A stretch of 64,000 bases of DNA from Halobacteriovorax sp. HLS (GTDB lineage: Bacteria; Bdellovibrionota; Bacteriovoracia; Bacteriovoracales; Bacteriovoracaceae). Location of the stretch: positions 152,350 through 216,349 of the forward strand of contig NZ_QOCL01000016.1 of NCBI RefSeq assembly GCF_004006665.1. Direction: 5' to 3'. The position numbers and the translations under genes were made by a program. Each line of letters starts with the position of its first letter. Positions within the stretch are counted from its first letter, which is position 1. This document shows positions 50,606-60,055 of this stretch, piece by piece. Below the pieces are notes generated by a model that ran no database searches, was not told where the DNA came from, and saw only the letters and a list, made by a program, of their open reading frames with translations.

Positions 50606-53149
50606 GTGAACAGAAGTAACATTCCATTCAAATTATTGTTAATCTTATGTGTTTCAGTGTCTTGTATAAATAAGGAAGGAAACACACCGTCTAATGTATC
50701 AAATGATAAAGAGGTTCTAAATCATGAGATGGATAAGTACTTTGTTTCTGAATCTAAGGCAAGTGAGTTACTAAATAAGCTTATCAAACAAGCTGATCAT
50801 AAAAGACCAGACCTAAGTACGATTGCCGACTTTAATGGTGGAACGGCTAAAGAAGAAAATCCAAATCCTCATGGACCATGTTGGGCCGATGAAGTTCAGT
50901 TTGATGAAATGCAAGTCAAAGTTTTAAATAAGTGGAGAAACTCTTGGCAGGCTCAGGACCTTACTCAGTTTAATAAATTATTAACTAGCTCGTCAATCAA
51001 AGTTGATTTTCCAAAAAAACTAAAAAGTCCTTCTAGAAATATTAGTAGTACGATTTCCCAATATGAGTGGAAGGGAACTGAAACAGGATCTTTTAAAGAA
51101 TATCTTTCTAATTTTGAAAAAATTGAAGATTTTGAATTAGTAACAATGAAAGTAAGTTCTCCTCGTTCTATGAGAGATGATTCTCTAAACATTGTAAAGG
51201 CCCAATTGCAAGTACACTTTGATTTAAGAGGAATAACTAAAGATGGTAAAAGAAGACACGATAGAGGCCCAATAGCTGTAAATATTGAAAACCTTGATGG
51301 TCAATGGAAGATCTCTCAAATTCAAAACTGGGGAGTGGAGTCGTTAATAGCAAGTAAGTCAACTTTTAGTGATGTTACTTCAATTTCTAAAGTCGACAAG
51401 ATCCCACAGTATCAGCGTTTAGAGGCCATTAGAAGAGGTGGTTATGCAATTGCAGTAGGTGATTATAATAATGATGGTATTAATGACATGTTTGTAGGGG
51501 CCCATGGTCCTGGGAAGTTACTTGTTGGGAAAAAAGATGGATCTTACTCTGAGGTAAAAGATAGTGGTCTACAGAATGATACTTTAGTTAAGACAGCTAT
51601 TTTTGCTGACTTTGATAATGATAAGAAAACAGACTTACTTCTTGTTAGATTTTCTGGATACACTAGAGAAGAAGATGAGAAATTAAGAAGTGATATTATT
51701 CTATATAAGAATTTAGACGGTGCTAAGTTCAAAAGAGTCGGAAAAATCTTAGGTGATACTGTTTTAAATGAAACTGCTATGCCAGCTTCTGTCGCTGATT
51801 TTAATAATGATGGTTTACTTGACTTTTATGTTGGTTATCCAGGAAATAAAGATTTTACTGTTGTTGGTAAGATTGTTGGAAGAGAAAATATTAAGGAACA
51901 AGGTGTATATATTAACCAGGGTGACTTTAACTTCTTAACTAAAGAGAAGATGGTTGATTATAATAATCGTAAATTTGATAAAGTCACAAGACATCAACAG
52001 ATCTTTCCACACTCGTCTGTTGCATTTGACTTTGACCAAGACGGTGATGTTGATATTGTTGTTATTGATGATAGAGGTAATATTTCTCCTGCTTATCAAA
52101 ATGATGGGAAAGGTAACTTTATACAAGCATCAAGACATATTGGTGTCATGAATAAAGGTTTTGGAATGGGCCTAGCTGCAACAGATATCAATAATGATGG
52201 AAGAATTGATATGGTGTTAACAAATGTTAATTTTAATGCAAAGTATAGATTCGATAATTCATGTAGAACAAATTGGGATGATGAATTCTTTGGATCTTTT
52301 GATCATGGTTTAAAATTATATATTGGTCTGCAAAAAGGTGTTTTTTCGGAAGCAACAGGGCAAATGGGACTTTCATTTGCTGGAGAGGGACTCGCTGGAG
52401 TTGAGTTTATTGACTATAATAATGATGGTCACCAAGACTTATATGTAGCCAATGGTCTTTGGAGTGGTACTGATAGAGATGAAGACTTAACAAATATTTT
52501 TACAAGATCTCATATGGCAACAGAAGAAAGAGTTATCAGATCTCATAGAGGTGCTAGGCCACAGTCTGAGGTTATGGATGTACTTTCTGGATTTAATGGA
52601 AGTATTGTAGGTAAGGATAAGAAATCAAGATTATCATTAGCAGGATTTCAAAGAAATCGTTTATTCAGAAATAATGGGGATGGAACATTTGTTGAAGTTG
52701 GATATCTTGAGGGTGTAGACTCTATCGCAGACGGATATGTAATTGCTAAGTCGGATATTGATAACGATGGTGATGTCGATTTAGTTCTTAGAAATGGAGA
52801 CCCTGGAACTCAGGATATTTATTTTCAACCTGTTCAGGTCTATAAGAATGAAAACGGTGGAAACTCTCTTAGAATCAAGTTAACTGGAAAGAAATCTAAT
52901 AGAGATGCTGTTGGAGCAGAAGTTGTTGTAAGAACAAGAGATACAATGCAGACACAACAATTAATTGCTAATAATGGAACCGCCCAGTCTGAATCTATTC
53001 TTCACTTTGGTCTTGGTGATGTTAAACTAGCTCAAGAAGTTAAGATTAAATGGCCTAGTGGAGATACTACAATACTTAGAAATGTAAAATCTGGTACACT
53101 AAATATTGAAGAAGGAACAAAAGGCGATACTACTGTTACCGGCTTCTAA
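50606..53149 (+). CDS. FG-GAP repeat lipoprotein with ASPIC/UnbV domain
   Basis: 847 residues. The GTG at 50606, with AGAGGT 5 bases ahead, gives a lipoprotein signal peptide ending SVSC (Cys about 17); the longer frame from 50516 lacks both. Residues 260-760 carry calcium-loop repeats: DYNNDGINDMFV, DFDNDKKTDLLLV, DFNNDGLLDFYV, DFDQDGDVDIVV, DINNDGRIDMVL, DYNNDGHQDLYV and DIDNDGDVDLVL. The C-terminal ASPIC/UnbV domain is IKLTGKKSNRDAVGAE, GTAQSESILHFGLGD, IKWPSG. A paralogue of 40518-43079; this copy is lipid-anchored, the other probably freely secreted. Confidence 0.9.
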   Translation: MNRSNIPFKLLLILCVSVSCINKEGNTPSNVSNDKEVLNHEMDKYFVSESKASELLNKLIKQADHKRPDLSTIADFNGGTAKEENPNPHGPCWADEVQFDEMQVKVLNKWRNSWQAQDLTQFNKLLTSSSIKVDFPKKLKSPSRNISSTISQYEWKGTETGSFKEYLSNFEKIEDFELVTMKVSSPRSMRDDSLNIVKAQLQVHFDLRGITKDGKRRHDRGPIAVNIENLDGQWKISQIQNWGVESLIASKSTFSDVTSISKVDKIPQYQRLEAIRRGGYAIAVGDYNNDGINDMFVGAHGPGKLLVGKKDGSYSEVKDSGLQNDTLVKTAIFADFDNDKKTDLLLVRFSGYTREEDEKLRSDIILYKNLDGAKFKRVGKILGDTVLNETAMPASVADFNNDGLLDFYVGYPGNKDFTVVGKIVGRENIKEQGVYINQGDFNFLTKEKMVDYNNRKFDKVTRHQQIFPHSSVAFDFDQDGDVDIVVIDDRGNISPAYQNDGKGNFIQASRHIGVMNKGFGMGLAATDINNDGRIDMVLTNVNFNAKYRFDNSCRTNWDDEFFGSFDHGLKLYIGLQKGVFSEATGQMGLSFAGEGLAGVEFIDYNNDGHQDLYVANGLWSGTDRDEDLTNIFTRSHMATEERVIRSHRGARPQSEVMDVLSGFNGSIVGKDKKSRLSLAGFQRNRLFRNNGDGTFVEVGYLEGVDSIADGYVIAKSDIDNDGDVDLVLRNGDPGTQDIYFQPVQVYKNENGGNSLRIKLTGKKSNRDAVGAEVVVRTRDTMQTQQLIANNGTAQSESILHFGLGDVKLAQEVKIKWPSGDTTILRNVKSGTLNIEEGTKGDTTVTGF

Positions 53150-53156
53150 TTGAATT

Positions 53157-53181
53157 GGCCTGTTAATGATCTTAACAGGCC
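53157..53181. repeat. Perfect 10-bp hairpin after the FG-GAP gene
   Basis: GGCCTGTTAA, TGATC loop, TTAACAGGCC. It has no T-tract (CCTTATA follows), and lies 8 bases after the stop codon of the ASPIC gene and 18 before the next start, so it may stabilise the upstream message or act as an attenuator. Confidence 0.6.
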
Positions 53182-53199
53182 CCTTATAGAGGAACATTA

Positions 53200-54867
53200 T
53201 TGTATTTAAATCTAAAAAAAATATTTTATACATTCTTTCTTGTTCTTGCTGTATTTATATTTTCTCTTCAGGGAGACTTTTATGAAGATGGTAATTACAT
53301 TCTTTATGCAATTTCATTTATAGAAGATTTTGATCTCAATATAATAAATCAAGTTACACCTGATTTCCAGTGGATGGCTACTGAACAATTTTCTCATCCA
53401 ACTCATCATTCAATTATACAAACACCTACTCTTATTTTACTCTATCCTTTAGAGAGGATATTACTAATTCTTTTTTCTGTTGATGGAATCACATCATTCT
53501 ATATATCTTCTGTCTTAATGAGTTTTATTTGTTTAAGGTCAGGGCTAAACTTTTCAAAGAAATTTTTGAATTCTATGGGAGAGAAATTAAGCGATGGAGA
53601 GTTCTTAGTTTTCTTTTTTTGCACAGTTTTGTTTTACTTTTCTTTTATAAAGATGAATGTAATTGAAATCTTTTCATTCATGCTAAGTTCGTACCTGCTG
53701 AGTGAGTTGTTTTTTACACAAAAGAGAGAGAGAAACTATTTGAGTATTTCAATTTGTTCAACAATTCTTGTTACTTCTAAGCTTACTTATTTTCCACTAT
53801 TTTTATTATGTTTTCATGATGTATTTAGATCAAATGACTTAAGTAAACGTACTAATATATTGAAATTTACCGTTGGATTGTCTACGGTGTTAGTTTCGTA
53901 TGTTATTTATCAATATTCTCACTATGGTCAAATATTTAATTTTGGTTCTGAGTTTTCAAAGCATGTCTCCGATTACACCTTGTTAAATATTTGGCAAACT
54001 CTAAGGTATGGATACTTTGGGGTAGGAGGATTGTTCTACACAAATATTATCTTTCTTCCTATTTTTGCTTTGGTCTTGAGCTTTCTAGTAGTGAAAATTA
54101 GAAGGGACTTAAGGTTTCTCTACCTTCTTGCCTGGTTAATGATGAGTTTTTTTCAAACAATTTTCTTGGCCGGACCTATTTATGAAGATCATTTAGTTGG
54201 TAGAATGACACTGACTTGCCTACCTCTTCTTTTACTAGGTTACTCTTTATGTATCAAAAAAATTAAGAATCTCTACTTTAAAGCTGTTCTTTCGTTTCTA
54301 CTTATTGGATGGCAATTCTATGTTTCGTTTACATATGTCATTAAAGAAAATGAGGGACATTATGCGTATGCCCTAGATAAGCTAGTATCTCTTAATAGTT
54401 TTTCAAATATTATTTCCGCCAGATTCGCTAAGAATTTTGATATATTCTTTGAAAACTTTCTACTATTTATCACGATAGCAATATTCGCAACTATTATTTC
54501 TCTTAGTGGAACTACAAGAAAGTTGTTTGAGAGATTTTGTATTTATTGCTCTATTAGTTTAATTCTTCTATCTGCAATAGACTATAAGAATTCATCAGGT
54601 AATGGGAGGAAGTTTTTGATAGAAAGTGATCGTCTAGATAATACTGTTATTGCTAAGGACCCAAAAGGGTATATGTTTGTCTATATAATGGATACTTATG
54701 AATCTCTTCTTTTGAATTCTAAGTCAAAAAAGATGAGTGAAAGACTTGTTTCTAAGCGATTTAATTACTTCAAAGAGGTTAAAGGATCTTACTCTCATAT
54801 TACGCCTGAGTTTGAAAAGGCACTAGAAGATCACAATTATAAATATAAGTTTGATGTGTTCCAGTAA
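53200..54867 (+). CDS. Polytopic membrane protein, GT-C-like
   Basis: 555 residues with about eleven membrane helices. The first extracytoplasmic loop carries QGDFYEDGNYILYAISF, the acidic (D/E) pair typical of GT39/ArnT-like lipid-linked sugar transferases, and a second loop carries FSHPTHHSIIQTP. The C-terminal 100 residues are soluble and basic. TTG start with AGAGGAAC 7 bases ahead. It follows the ASPIC lipoprotein gene and could be in its operon despite the hairpin. Substrate unknown. Confidence 0.65.
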   Translation: MYLNLKKIFYTFFLVLAVFIFSLQGDFYEDGNYILYAISFIEDFDLNIINQVTPDFQWMATEQFSHPTHHSIIQTPTLILLYPLERILLILFSVDGITSFYISSVLMSFICLRSGLNFSKKFLNSMGEKLSDGEFLVFFFCTVLFYFSFIKMNVIEIFSFMLSSYLLSELFFTQKRERNYLSISICSTILVTSKLTYFPLFLLCFHDVFRSNDLSKRTNILKFTVGLSTVLVSYVIYQYSHYGQIFNFGSEFSKHVSDYTLLNIWQTLRYGYFGVGGLFYTNIIFLPIFALVLSFLVVKIRRDLRFLYLLAWLMMSFFQTIFLAGPIYEDHLVGRMTLTCLPLLLLGYSLCIKKIKNLYFKAVLSFLLIGWQFYVSFTYVIKENEGHYAYALDKLVSLNSFSNIISARFAKNFDIFFENFLLFITIAIFATIISLSGTTRKLFERFCIYCSISLILLSAIDYKNSSGNGRKFLIESDRLDNTVIAKDPKGYMFVYIMDTYESLLLNSKSKKMSERLVSKRFNYFKEVKGSYSHITPEFEKALEDHNYKYKFDVFQ

Positions 54868-54869
54868 AC

Positions 54870-55853
54870 TTATGGCCATTTTGTAGGGAAGTATTGACCC
54901 TTAGTATGATTTGTCATTTTAGACAAAAAGGATAATTGCTTCAAAAGGACTAACGATGTCAGAATTGGAGACTGTAGGGCCGCTCTAAAAGGAACCCACC
55001 TAAATGCTACACCTATTGAAGTTGAAGTATTTTCTACACTATGTCAAGTGTAAGCAGGGTTAAAAAAGAAGTCTCCAGCTTCAAGTTCGACTTTTATAAA
55101 TGGAAGTTTTGCAATAATTCCTTTTCGTGAGTTTTCATCTAGATTATTAAATATTGGATCTGCCATAAACTGAGGCTGTGTGTCTATTATAGGATTAAGA
55201 ATAGGGGTCCAGTCTTTTGGTAAAGTAAGCCATTTCTTGTTGCCATGGACTTGAATAAAGGAAACATTTGAAATTGCGGTATGAATATTTGTAGAACTTT
55301 TCTTTCCACCAATAAATAGTTGAACAGAACTTTCAAGATGTCTCACAGCAAGTGTAGATTTCATAAAGGTTTTGTCAAAGTAATCAAGAAGCTTTGGGTA
55401 TTTTAGTATTAGTCCCGAAAATTTTGCATACTTAGTTGACCCGGCTTCAATATCTTCACAGATTTGCTTTAAAGGAGCTTCTTTGTATATATAATCATCT
55501 GAGTTAGAGTCTAGAAAGGGGAGATTTTCTTCACCATAGTTTTGTCTGAAAAAATCAAGAGACCATTCTTTACAACATGGCCAGTTCTTTGCCACAGATT
55601 TTATAACAACAGGTTTTCCTGGTAAAACATAGTTTTTAATGAAATCTGCGTCAGACAGTTCTCCCATCTTATAGGTATCGACTTTTTTAATAATAGTATC
55701 ATCATTTTTTTCAAGTTTTTTCAATAGTGATTGAGAGAAGCGTACTTTTAATGAATATCTTTTGGGAATGTTGAAAATATATGAGACAAGTTGCTCTATT
55801 ATCCAAAGAGAGTAGTAGATTATATATTCAAAAATTGAGATGGGTGGAGTCAA
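54870..55853 (-). pseudogene. JmjC/cupin-like oxygenase gene with in-frame TGA
   Basis: Read through, 327 residues of a cupin_8/JmjC-like 2-oxoglutarate/Fe(II) oxygenase. The open part (269 residues) has PGKPVVIKSVAKNWP, HLESSVQLFIGGKKSSTNIHTAISNVSFIQVHGNKKWLTLP and ends GDFFFNPAYT. The stop TGA at 55046-55044 falls where family members have Trp: NPAYT-W-HSVENTS. The frame then continues ENTSTSIGVAFRW and ends at TAA 54870. One change from TGG to TGA would explain this. TGA is used as a normal stop elsewhere in the window, so recoding is unlikely. TTG start, AGGAT 7 bases upstream, 16 bases after the hydroxylase stop. Confidence 0.75.
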
Positions 55854-55869
55854 TATTAAATCCTTTAAA

Positions 55870-56661
55870 TTACTTCTTTATTATGGGGTAGAATAAAGAT
55901 TTTATTGGGTTAGTAGGATACTTGTCTTCGTCTTTAAATCCTGTCTCAAGACAAGTTTTATTAGGGCCATAGTAAGTTTTAAAGATTACATCGAGAAGAA
56001 TGAATACTCCTGCATAATTACATCTTTCGTGTTCTTTTGAATGATGCCATCTATGAGTATGAGGAGAAGAGAGGATATGAGATAGAGGAAAGAACTATTT
56101 TATATCGCAATTCATGTGAATTAATGGCCCCCAGAATGTTCTAATGACACCGTAAATAACTAGAGGTTCCCACGTTGGAGATAAAATACTCATAATTGGT
56201 AAGTTTATAAGAAGACCTTCGATAAAAATGAAAAGAGGATGATTTCTTGCATCGCTAAATTGGTTTAAGTGTTTGGAGCTATGGTGTACCTTGTGAAGTT
56301 GCCAAGTAAACCTGTTATGCTTTATGAAACGATGAAATAAGTAGTTAATAAGTTCAAAAGTTATAAAAACGATAAAGAACTGCAAGTAGAGGTTAAAATC
56401 TCGAATATTAAAAAGCTCTCTAAGATAAGAAATATTGGCCTGTTCAAAAAAAGTGGTCAAAATTGGCTCAATTTTATCTTCAGAACTAGGTAGTATGATA
56501 TTATCTATAATAAGAAACCAAAAGAATAAGTCTTGAAAATATCGAAAGCTAAATGTTCTATTTGTTTTTATAGACTTAAAGTATTCTAAGGTGGCCAAGA
56601 TAATTGAGATAACGGCTAGAAAAATATATTTATTATTTTCAATCAAAATAAATATTTCCAT
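55870..56661 (-). pseudogene. Sterol desaturase/fatty acid hydroxylase gene with in-frame TAG
   Basis: Read through, 263 residues; as it stands, the frame stops at TAG (56097-56095). The first part has three membrane helices, HRFIKH and HKVHH, and ends GPLIHMNCDIK. Beyond the stop the same frame continues FFPLSHILSSPHTHRWHHSKEHE and ends YPIIKK-TAA at 55870, supplying the last His motif (HRWHH) and the FKTYYGP segment equivalent to FGTYYFP of the intact paralogue at 43302. A single substitution explains the break. ATG 56661 has CGGAG ahead; the longer frame to 56706 is not supported. In an operon with the equally interrupted JmjC-like gene. Confidence 0.8.
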
Positions 56662-56744
56662 TTTCTTCTCCGTTTTAATTAATCTTATTTTAAAAAGACA
56701 GGCCAATAAAGTAAATAGGCTATAACTTCCTTAAAGAATTGACT

Positions 56745-58118
56745 ATGTTAAAAGTTTTACTCTTAAATCCAAGCAATGAAAAAAATGAAATGGTCATTAA
56801 AGATCAGTACTGTTCGTTTACCTCTAAAGCCGACTACTTTTGGGTTCCAATTGATCTACTTGTTTTAAGTGGAGATCTATCGAACAGATTTGATCTTAAG
56901 GTTATTGATTCTACTGCCCAGCAGATTGATAAAGAGGAAACGATAAAACAGGTAAGGGAATATGATCCAGATCATGTAGTTATACTCTCGTCTTTACTTA
57001 CTCACGATTATGATAGGGAGCTTATTCGTCAGTTTAGAGAATTTAAGCCTGATCTTAAAACAACATTTCTAGGGGATGTATTCTATTTCTCTAGAGATGA
57101 AATGATTAAATTTGATGAGGTTGACTCAATTATTTACGAATATCCTTGTCCGGAGCTGAGTGAATATATTGCAGGAGAAGATGTCTCTTGTAATATGATT
57201 TATAAAAAGGATGGAAAGATCGTTAAGGCACCATTTCGTTCTAATGATGAAATTGTTTATTCAACGCCAAGGCATGATCTATTCTCACTAGAGAAGTACT
57301 CTGTACCGTTTATGATGGAAGATATTTGTACATCTGTTTTAACTAACTTTGGTTGCAAATATACTTGTAATTATTGTCCTGCTTCTTCAGTTAATTTTAG
57401 ACAAAGAAGCCTTGAACAAATATTTGAAGAATTAACTTATCTTGAGTCTGTGGGAATTAAAAATATTTGGATCCGTGATTTTACTTTTGGACTAAATAAA
57501 GCAAGAACGAATGAGTTTTTAGACAAATTAAAAGAACTCGGCTTTTCATGGTTCTGTCTAAGTAGAGCTGAAACTTTGGATAATTCAATGATATCAAAGA
57601 TGTCAGAGGCGGGCTGTTATCTTGTTATGATTGGAGTTGACTCGATAAGTTCAGATACAATGAAGAAGATTTCTAGAATTCAAAAAAGAGATATTCTAAC
57701 AGATCGAATTGCTCATTCTACAAAATCAGATATTCAAGTACTTGTTCATATGATTCTTGGGTTTCCTGGGGATAAGTTGATAGATATGATTAGAACAGTT
57801 CACTTCTTAGCGACGACTAAGGCGAATTTTCTTTCAATAAATTTCTTCTCACCTAGAGCGGGGTCTAACTACTTTCAAAAGGACTTTATTCACAGGTTTA
57901 ATGAAATGAATTTAGACTCAAATTTTGCAAACTTTGAAGGTGAGGATAGAAGCTTTTCAATAGTTCTTGTTAAGTACTATGCTCTACTCATTTTCTATTT
58001 GAACCCAGTCAGAGTCTTTAGAATTCTTTATGGAATGAAATCTAAGAGGATGTTTGATCTGATCTTCAAAACTGGGGTTAAGCAGTTTTTTCCAAAAAGA
58101 AAAAACAAATCTCTTTAA
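56745..58118 (+). CDS. Radical SAM protein with B12-binding-like N-terminal domain, paralogue of 49023
   Basis: 457 residues. N-terminal Rossmann-like domain (MLKVLLLNPSN, VVILSSLLTHDY, TTFLGDVFYF) lacking a DxHxxG motif, then the radical SAM motif CKYTCNYC, NIWIRDFTFGLNKAR, MIGVDSISSDTMKKIS and MILGFPGDK. C-terminal helical basic region (NPVRVFRILYGMKSKRMFDL). Matches the BchE-like class and the paralogue at 49023 in domain order. The ATG at 56745 is preferred to a TTG six bases earlier. Stops 4 bases inside the convergent metG gene. Diverges from the two interrupted genes. Confidence 0.85.
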   Translation: MLKVLLLNPSNEKNEMVIKDQYCSFTSKADYFWVPIDLLVLSGDLSNRFDLKVIDSTAQQIDKEETIKQVREYDPDHVVILSSLLTHDYDRELIRQFREFKPDLKTTFLGDVFYFSRDEMIKFDEVDSIIYEYPCPELSEYIAGEDVSCNMIYKKDGKIVKAPFRSNDEIVYSTPRHDLFSLEKYSVPFMMEDICTSVLTNFGCKYTCNYCPASSVNFRQRSLEQIFEELTYLESVGIKNIWIRDFTFGLNKARTNEFLDKLKELGFSWFCLSRAETLDNSMISKMSEAGCYLVMIGVDSISSDTMKKISRIQKRDILTDRIAHSTKSDIQVLVHMILGFPGDKLIDMIRTVHFLATTKANFLSINFFSPRAGSNYFQKDFIHRFNEMNLDSNFANFEGEDRSFSIVLVKYYALLIFYLNPVRVFRILYGMKSKRMFDLIFKTGVKQFFPKRKNKSL

Positions 58119-60055
58119 GATTCCGATACTGATGGAAAGTATTCTACTTGCTCACCAATCTTATGGTTTTGTGGAAAATCATTTTTTAATTCATCTAAAG
58201 CATAAATACTTTCAGGTAAATTTAATGACTTTCTTAGTTTTTCCATTGTTTCTGGTGCAAACGGAGAGAGCATAATTAGAATATTTCTCAAAATATAAAA
58301 GCTTGAATAAAGTGCGTCTGATCTTTCTTCAAGTGGGTATCTATCATCATGAGGCTTGTACTGATTAAACAGACCATTAATTATTCTTGCATAATTCTCT
58401 AGAGCTCCAAGGGCCTTAGGATACTCGGCTTTTTCCATGAACTTAGTGTATTGTTGAATGATCTTTAGGGTCTCTTTTTCAGTTTTTCCAATAAGTTTTC
58501 CTGTTGGAACAACACCTTCAAATTTAGCATTACAAGCTGAGATAGGTTTCTCAAATGAAGCATTCAGTGGCCCTGCTAGAAATTGATTCTTATTATTAAA
58601 GACTTCAAAGTCAAAGTTTGATGCTTTTTCAGATAAGCTTAGAGAAGCTAAAAAGTATCTAATTTGATCTGCTGAGTATCCCATTTCATCAATAAGCTGG
58701 TCTCCTGAATAGAAGTTGCCCTTTGACTTACTCATCTTTTCACCATTAATTTGTAAGTGGAAATTGCTGAAGATCTCTGTTTGTTGAAGCTCGCCAGCAA
58801 CGGCTTGTCTCATTGGATCTTCTTGTACTCCAAACCACATTGAACCTTGCATGAGAACGTAAAAGAAAACGTTATCAGTTCCAAGGAATTGATAGACTTT
58901 TGCTTCTGGGTCACACCAATAGTCTTTGTATAAGTCCTCTGAGAGTCCTTTATTTTTAAGTGCAACTTTTGTAAAAGAAATTGGAGCTATCAATGATTCT
59001 GGCCACACATAAAGTGTCTTATTTTCCATGCCTGATTCAATATCGGTAGGAACTGGGATACCCCATGATACATCTCTAGTTATTGATCTATGGGCCCATC
59101 CATCATTAAGTTCACAAGTGATTCCTTGCTTCTCTAATAACTTTTTTCCTGTTGATAAGTCAGCGAGATTTTCAAATTGAACTAGAACCTTTCTTCCTGG
59201 AGCATATCTGCTCTTATGAGTAGGTAGGGACTCTTTTATTTCTTTGTATGCATCTTCCATTTTGTTTGTGAATGTCACACAAGGATAAACTGTTCCAAGT
59301 ACTTCTTGGAGAATAGATTTTCTCCACGTTCTTTGTTTTGTATTTAGCCATTCAATTAACTGATCAGTAACTTTCCACATGTCTAGAAACCAGTGATCAG
59401 TATCTTTAAGAACAGGAGTAGAATTACTAATCGTACTTACAGGATCGATGAGTTCGCTTGGATCATACTGTGTTCCACACACGTCACAGTCATCACTGTA
59501 GGCCTTAGTATTGTCACAGTTTTCATTAGGGCATTTTCCTTGAACAAATCGATCTGGGAGAAACATGTCCATTTTTGGGTCATACCACTGCTTACTTGTT
59601 TTCTTTTCAAGCATATTATTTGAATGCATCTTTTTTAGGAATTCCTGACAAAGGTCTTTATGAGCTTCATAATTTTCTTTACGAGAAGTTCCAGTATAAG
59701 TATCTAATCCAATTGAAAAACGGTTCATAGTTTTCAACTGCTTTGCATGAACATCTTCAATAAAACTTTCAGTCGTCATACCTAATTTCTTAGCGGCAAC
59801 TTCACTATTCGATCCATGATCATCAGTACCGCATACAAAGAGAACCTTATCGTTATCTATGAGAAGCTTAGTCCATCGTGCAAAAATATCTGCTGGAACG
59901 TGAGCACCAGCAAGGTGACCAATATGTACTGGTCCATTTGCATAAGGCATTCCGGCCGTAATGACAGCTTTCTTTGGTCTCTTTACACGAGATAGGATTG
60001 AAGGAATGTCCTGCTTAGGACGCATGTCTTTTTTGTCTTTTTTGTTATCATTCAT
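58115..60055 (-). CDS. metG: Methionyl-tRNA synthetase
   Basis: 646 residues. Class I synthetase with the HIGH motif as HIGH in NGPVHIGHLAG, the zinc knuckle CPNENCDN...CDVC, and KMSKS in GEKMSKSKGN. Charges tRNA-Met with methionine in the cytosol. The C-terminal dimerisation (EMAP/tRNA-binding) domain of some MetRS is absent, so it is a shorter-type enzyme. It starts with a lysine/aspartate-rich 25-residue extension before the catalytic fold. The region upstream (60056-60405) holds its leader and promoter but no recognisable riboswitch. Confidence 0.96.
   Translation of the reverse strand: MNDNKKDKKDMRPKQDIPSILSRVKRPKKAVITAGMPYANGPVHIGHLAGAHVPADIFARWTKLLIDNDKVLFVCGTDDHGSNSEVAAKKLGMTTESFIEDVHAKQLKTMNRFSIGLDTYTGTSRKENYEAHKDLCQEFLKKMHSNNMLEKKTSKQWYDPKMDMFLPDRFVQGKCPNENCDNTKAYSDDCDVCGTQYDPSELIDPVSTISNSTPVLKDTDHWFLDMWKVTDQLIEWLNTKQRTWRKSILQEVLGTVYPCVTFTNKMEDAYKEIKESLPTHKSRYAPGRKVLVQFENLADLSTGKKLLEKQGITCELNDGWAHRSITRDVSWGIPVPTDIESGMENKTLYVWPESLIAPISFTKVALKNKGLSEDLYKDYWCDPEAKVYQFLGTDNVFFYVLMQGSMWFGVQEDPMRQAVAGELQQTEIFSNFHLQINGEKMSKSKGNFYSGDQLIDEMGYSADQIRYFLASLSLSEKASNFDFEVFNNKNQFLAGPLNASFEKPISACNAKFEGVVPTGKLIGKTEKETLKIIQQYTKFMEKAEYPKALGALENYARIINGLFNQYKPHDDRYPLEERSDALYSSFYILRNILIMLSPFAPETMEKLRKSLNLPESIYALDELKNDFPQNHKIGEQVEYFPSVSES

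Noticed and set aside
53157..53181. Hairpin called as an intrinsic terminator
   Set aside because: The stem is strong but no T-tract follows, so it is listed only as a hairpin.
55044..55046. TGA as a recoded tryptophan codon
   Set aside because: Intact genes in the window (for example those ending at 5461 and 7011) use TGA as a true stop, and the neighbouring gene is broken by TAG rather than TGA.
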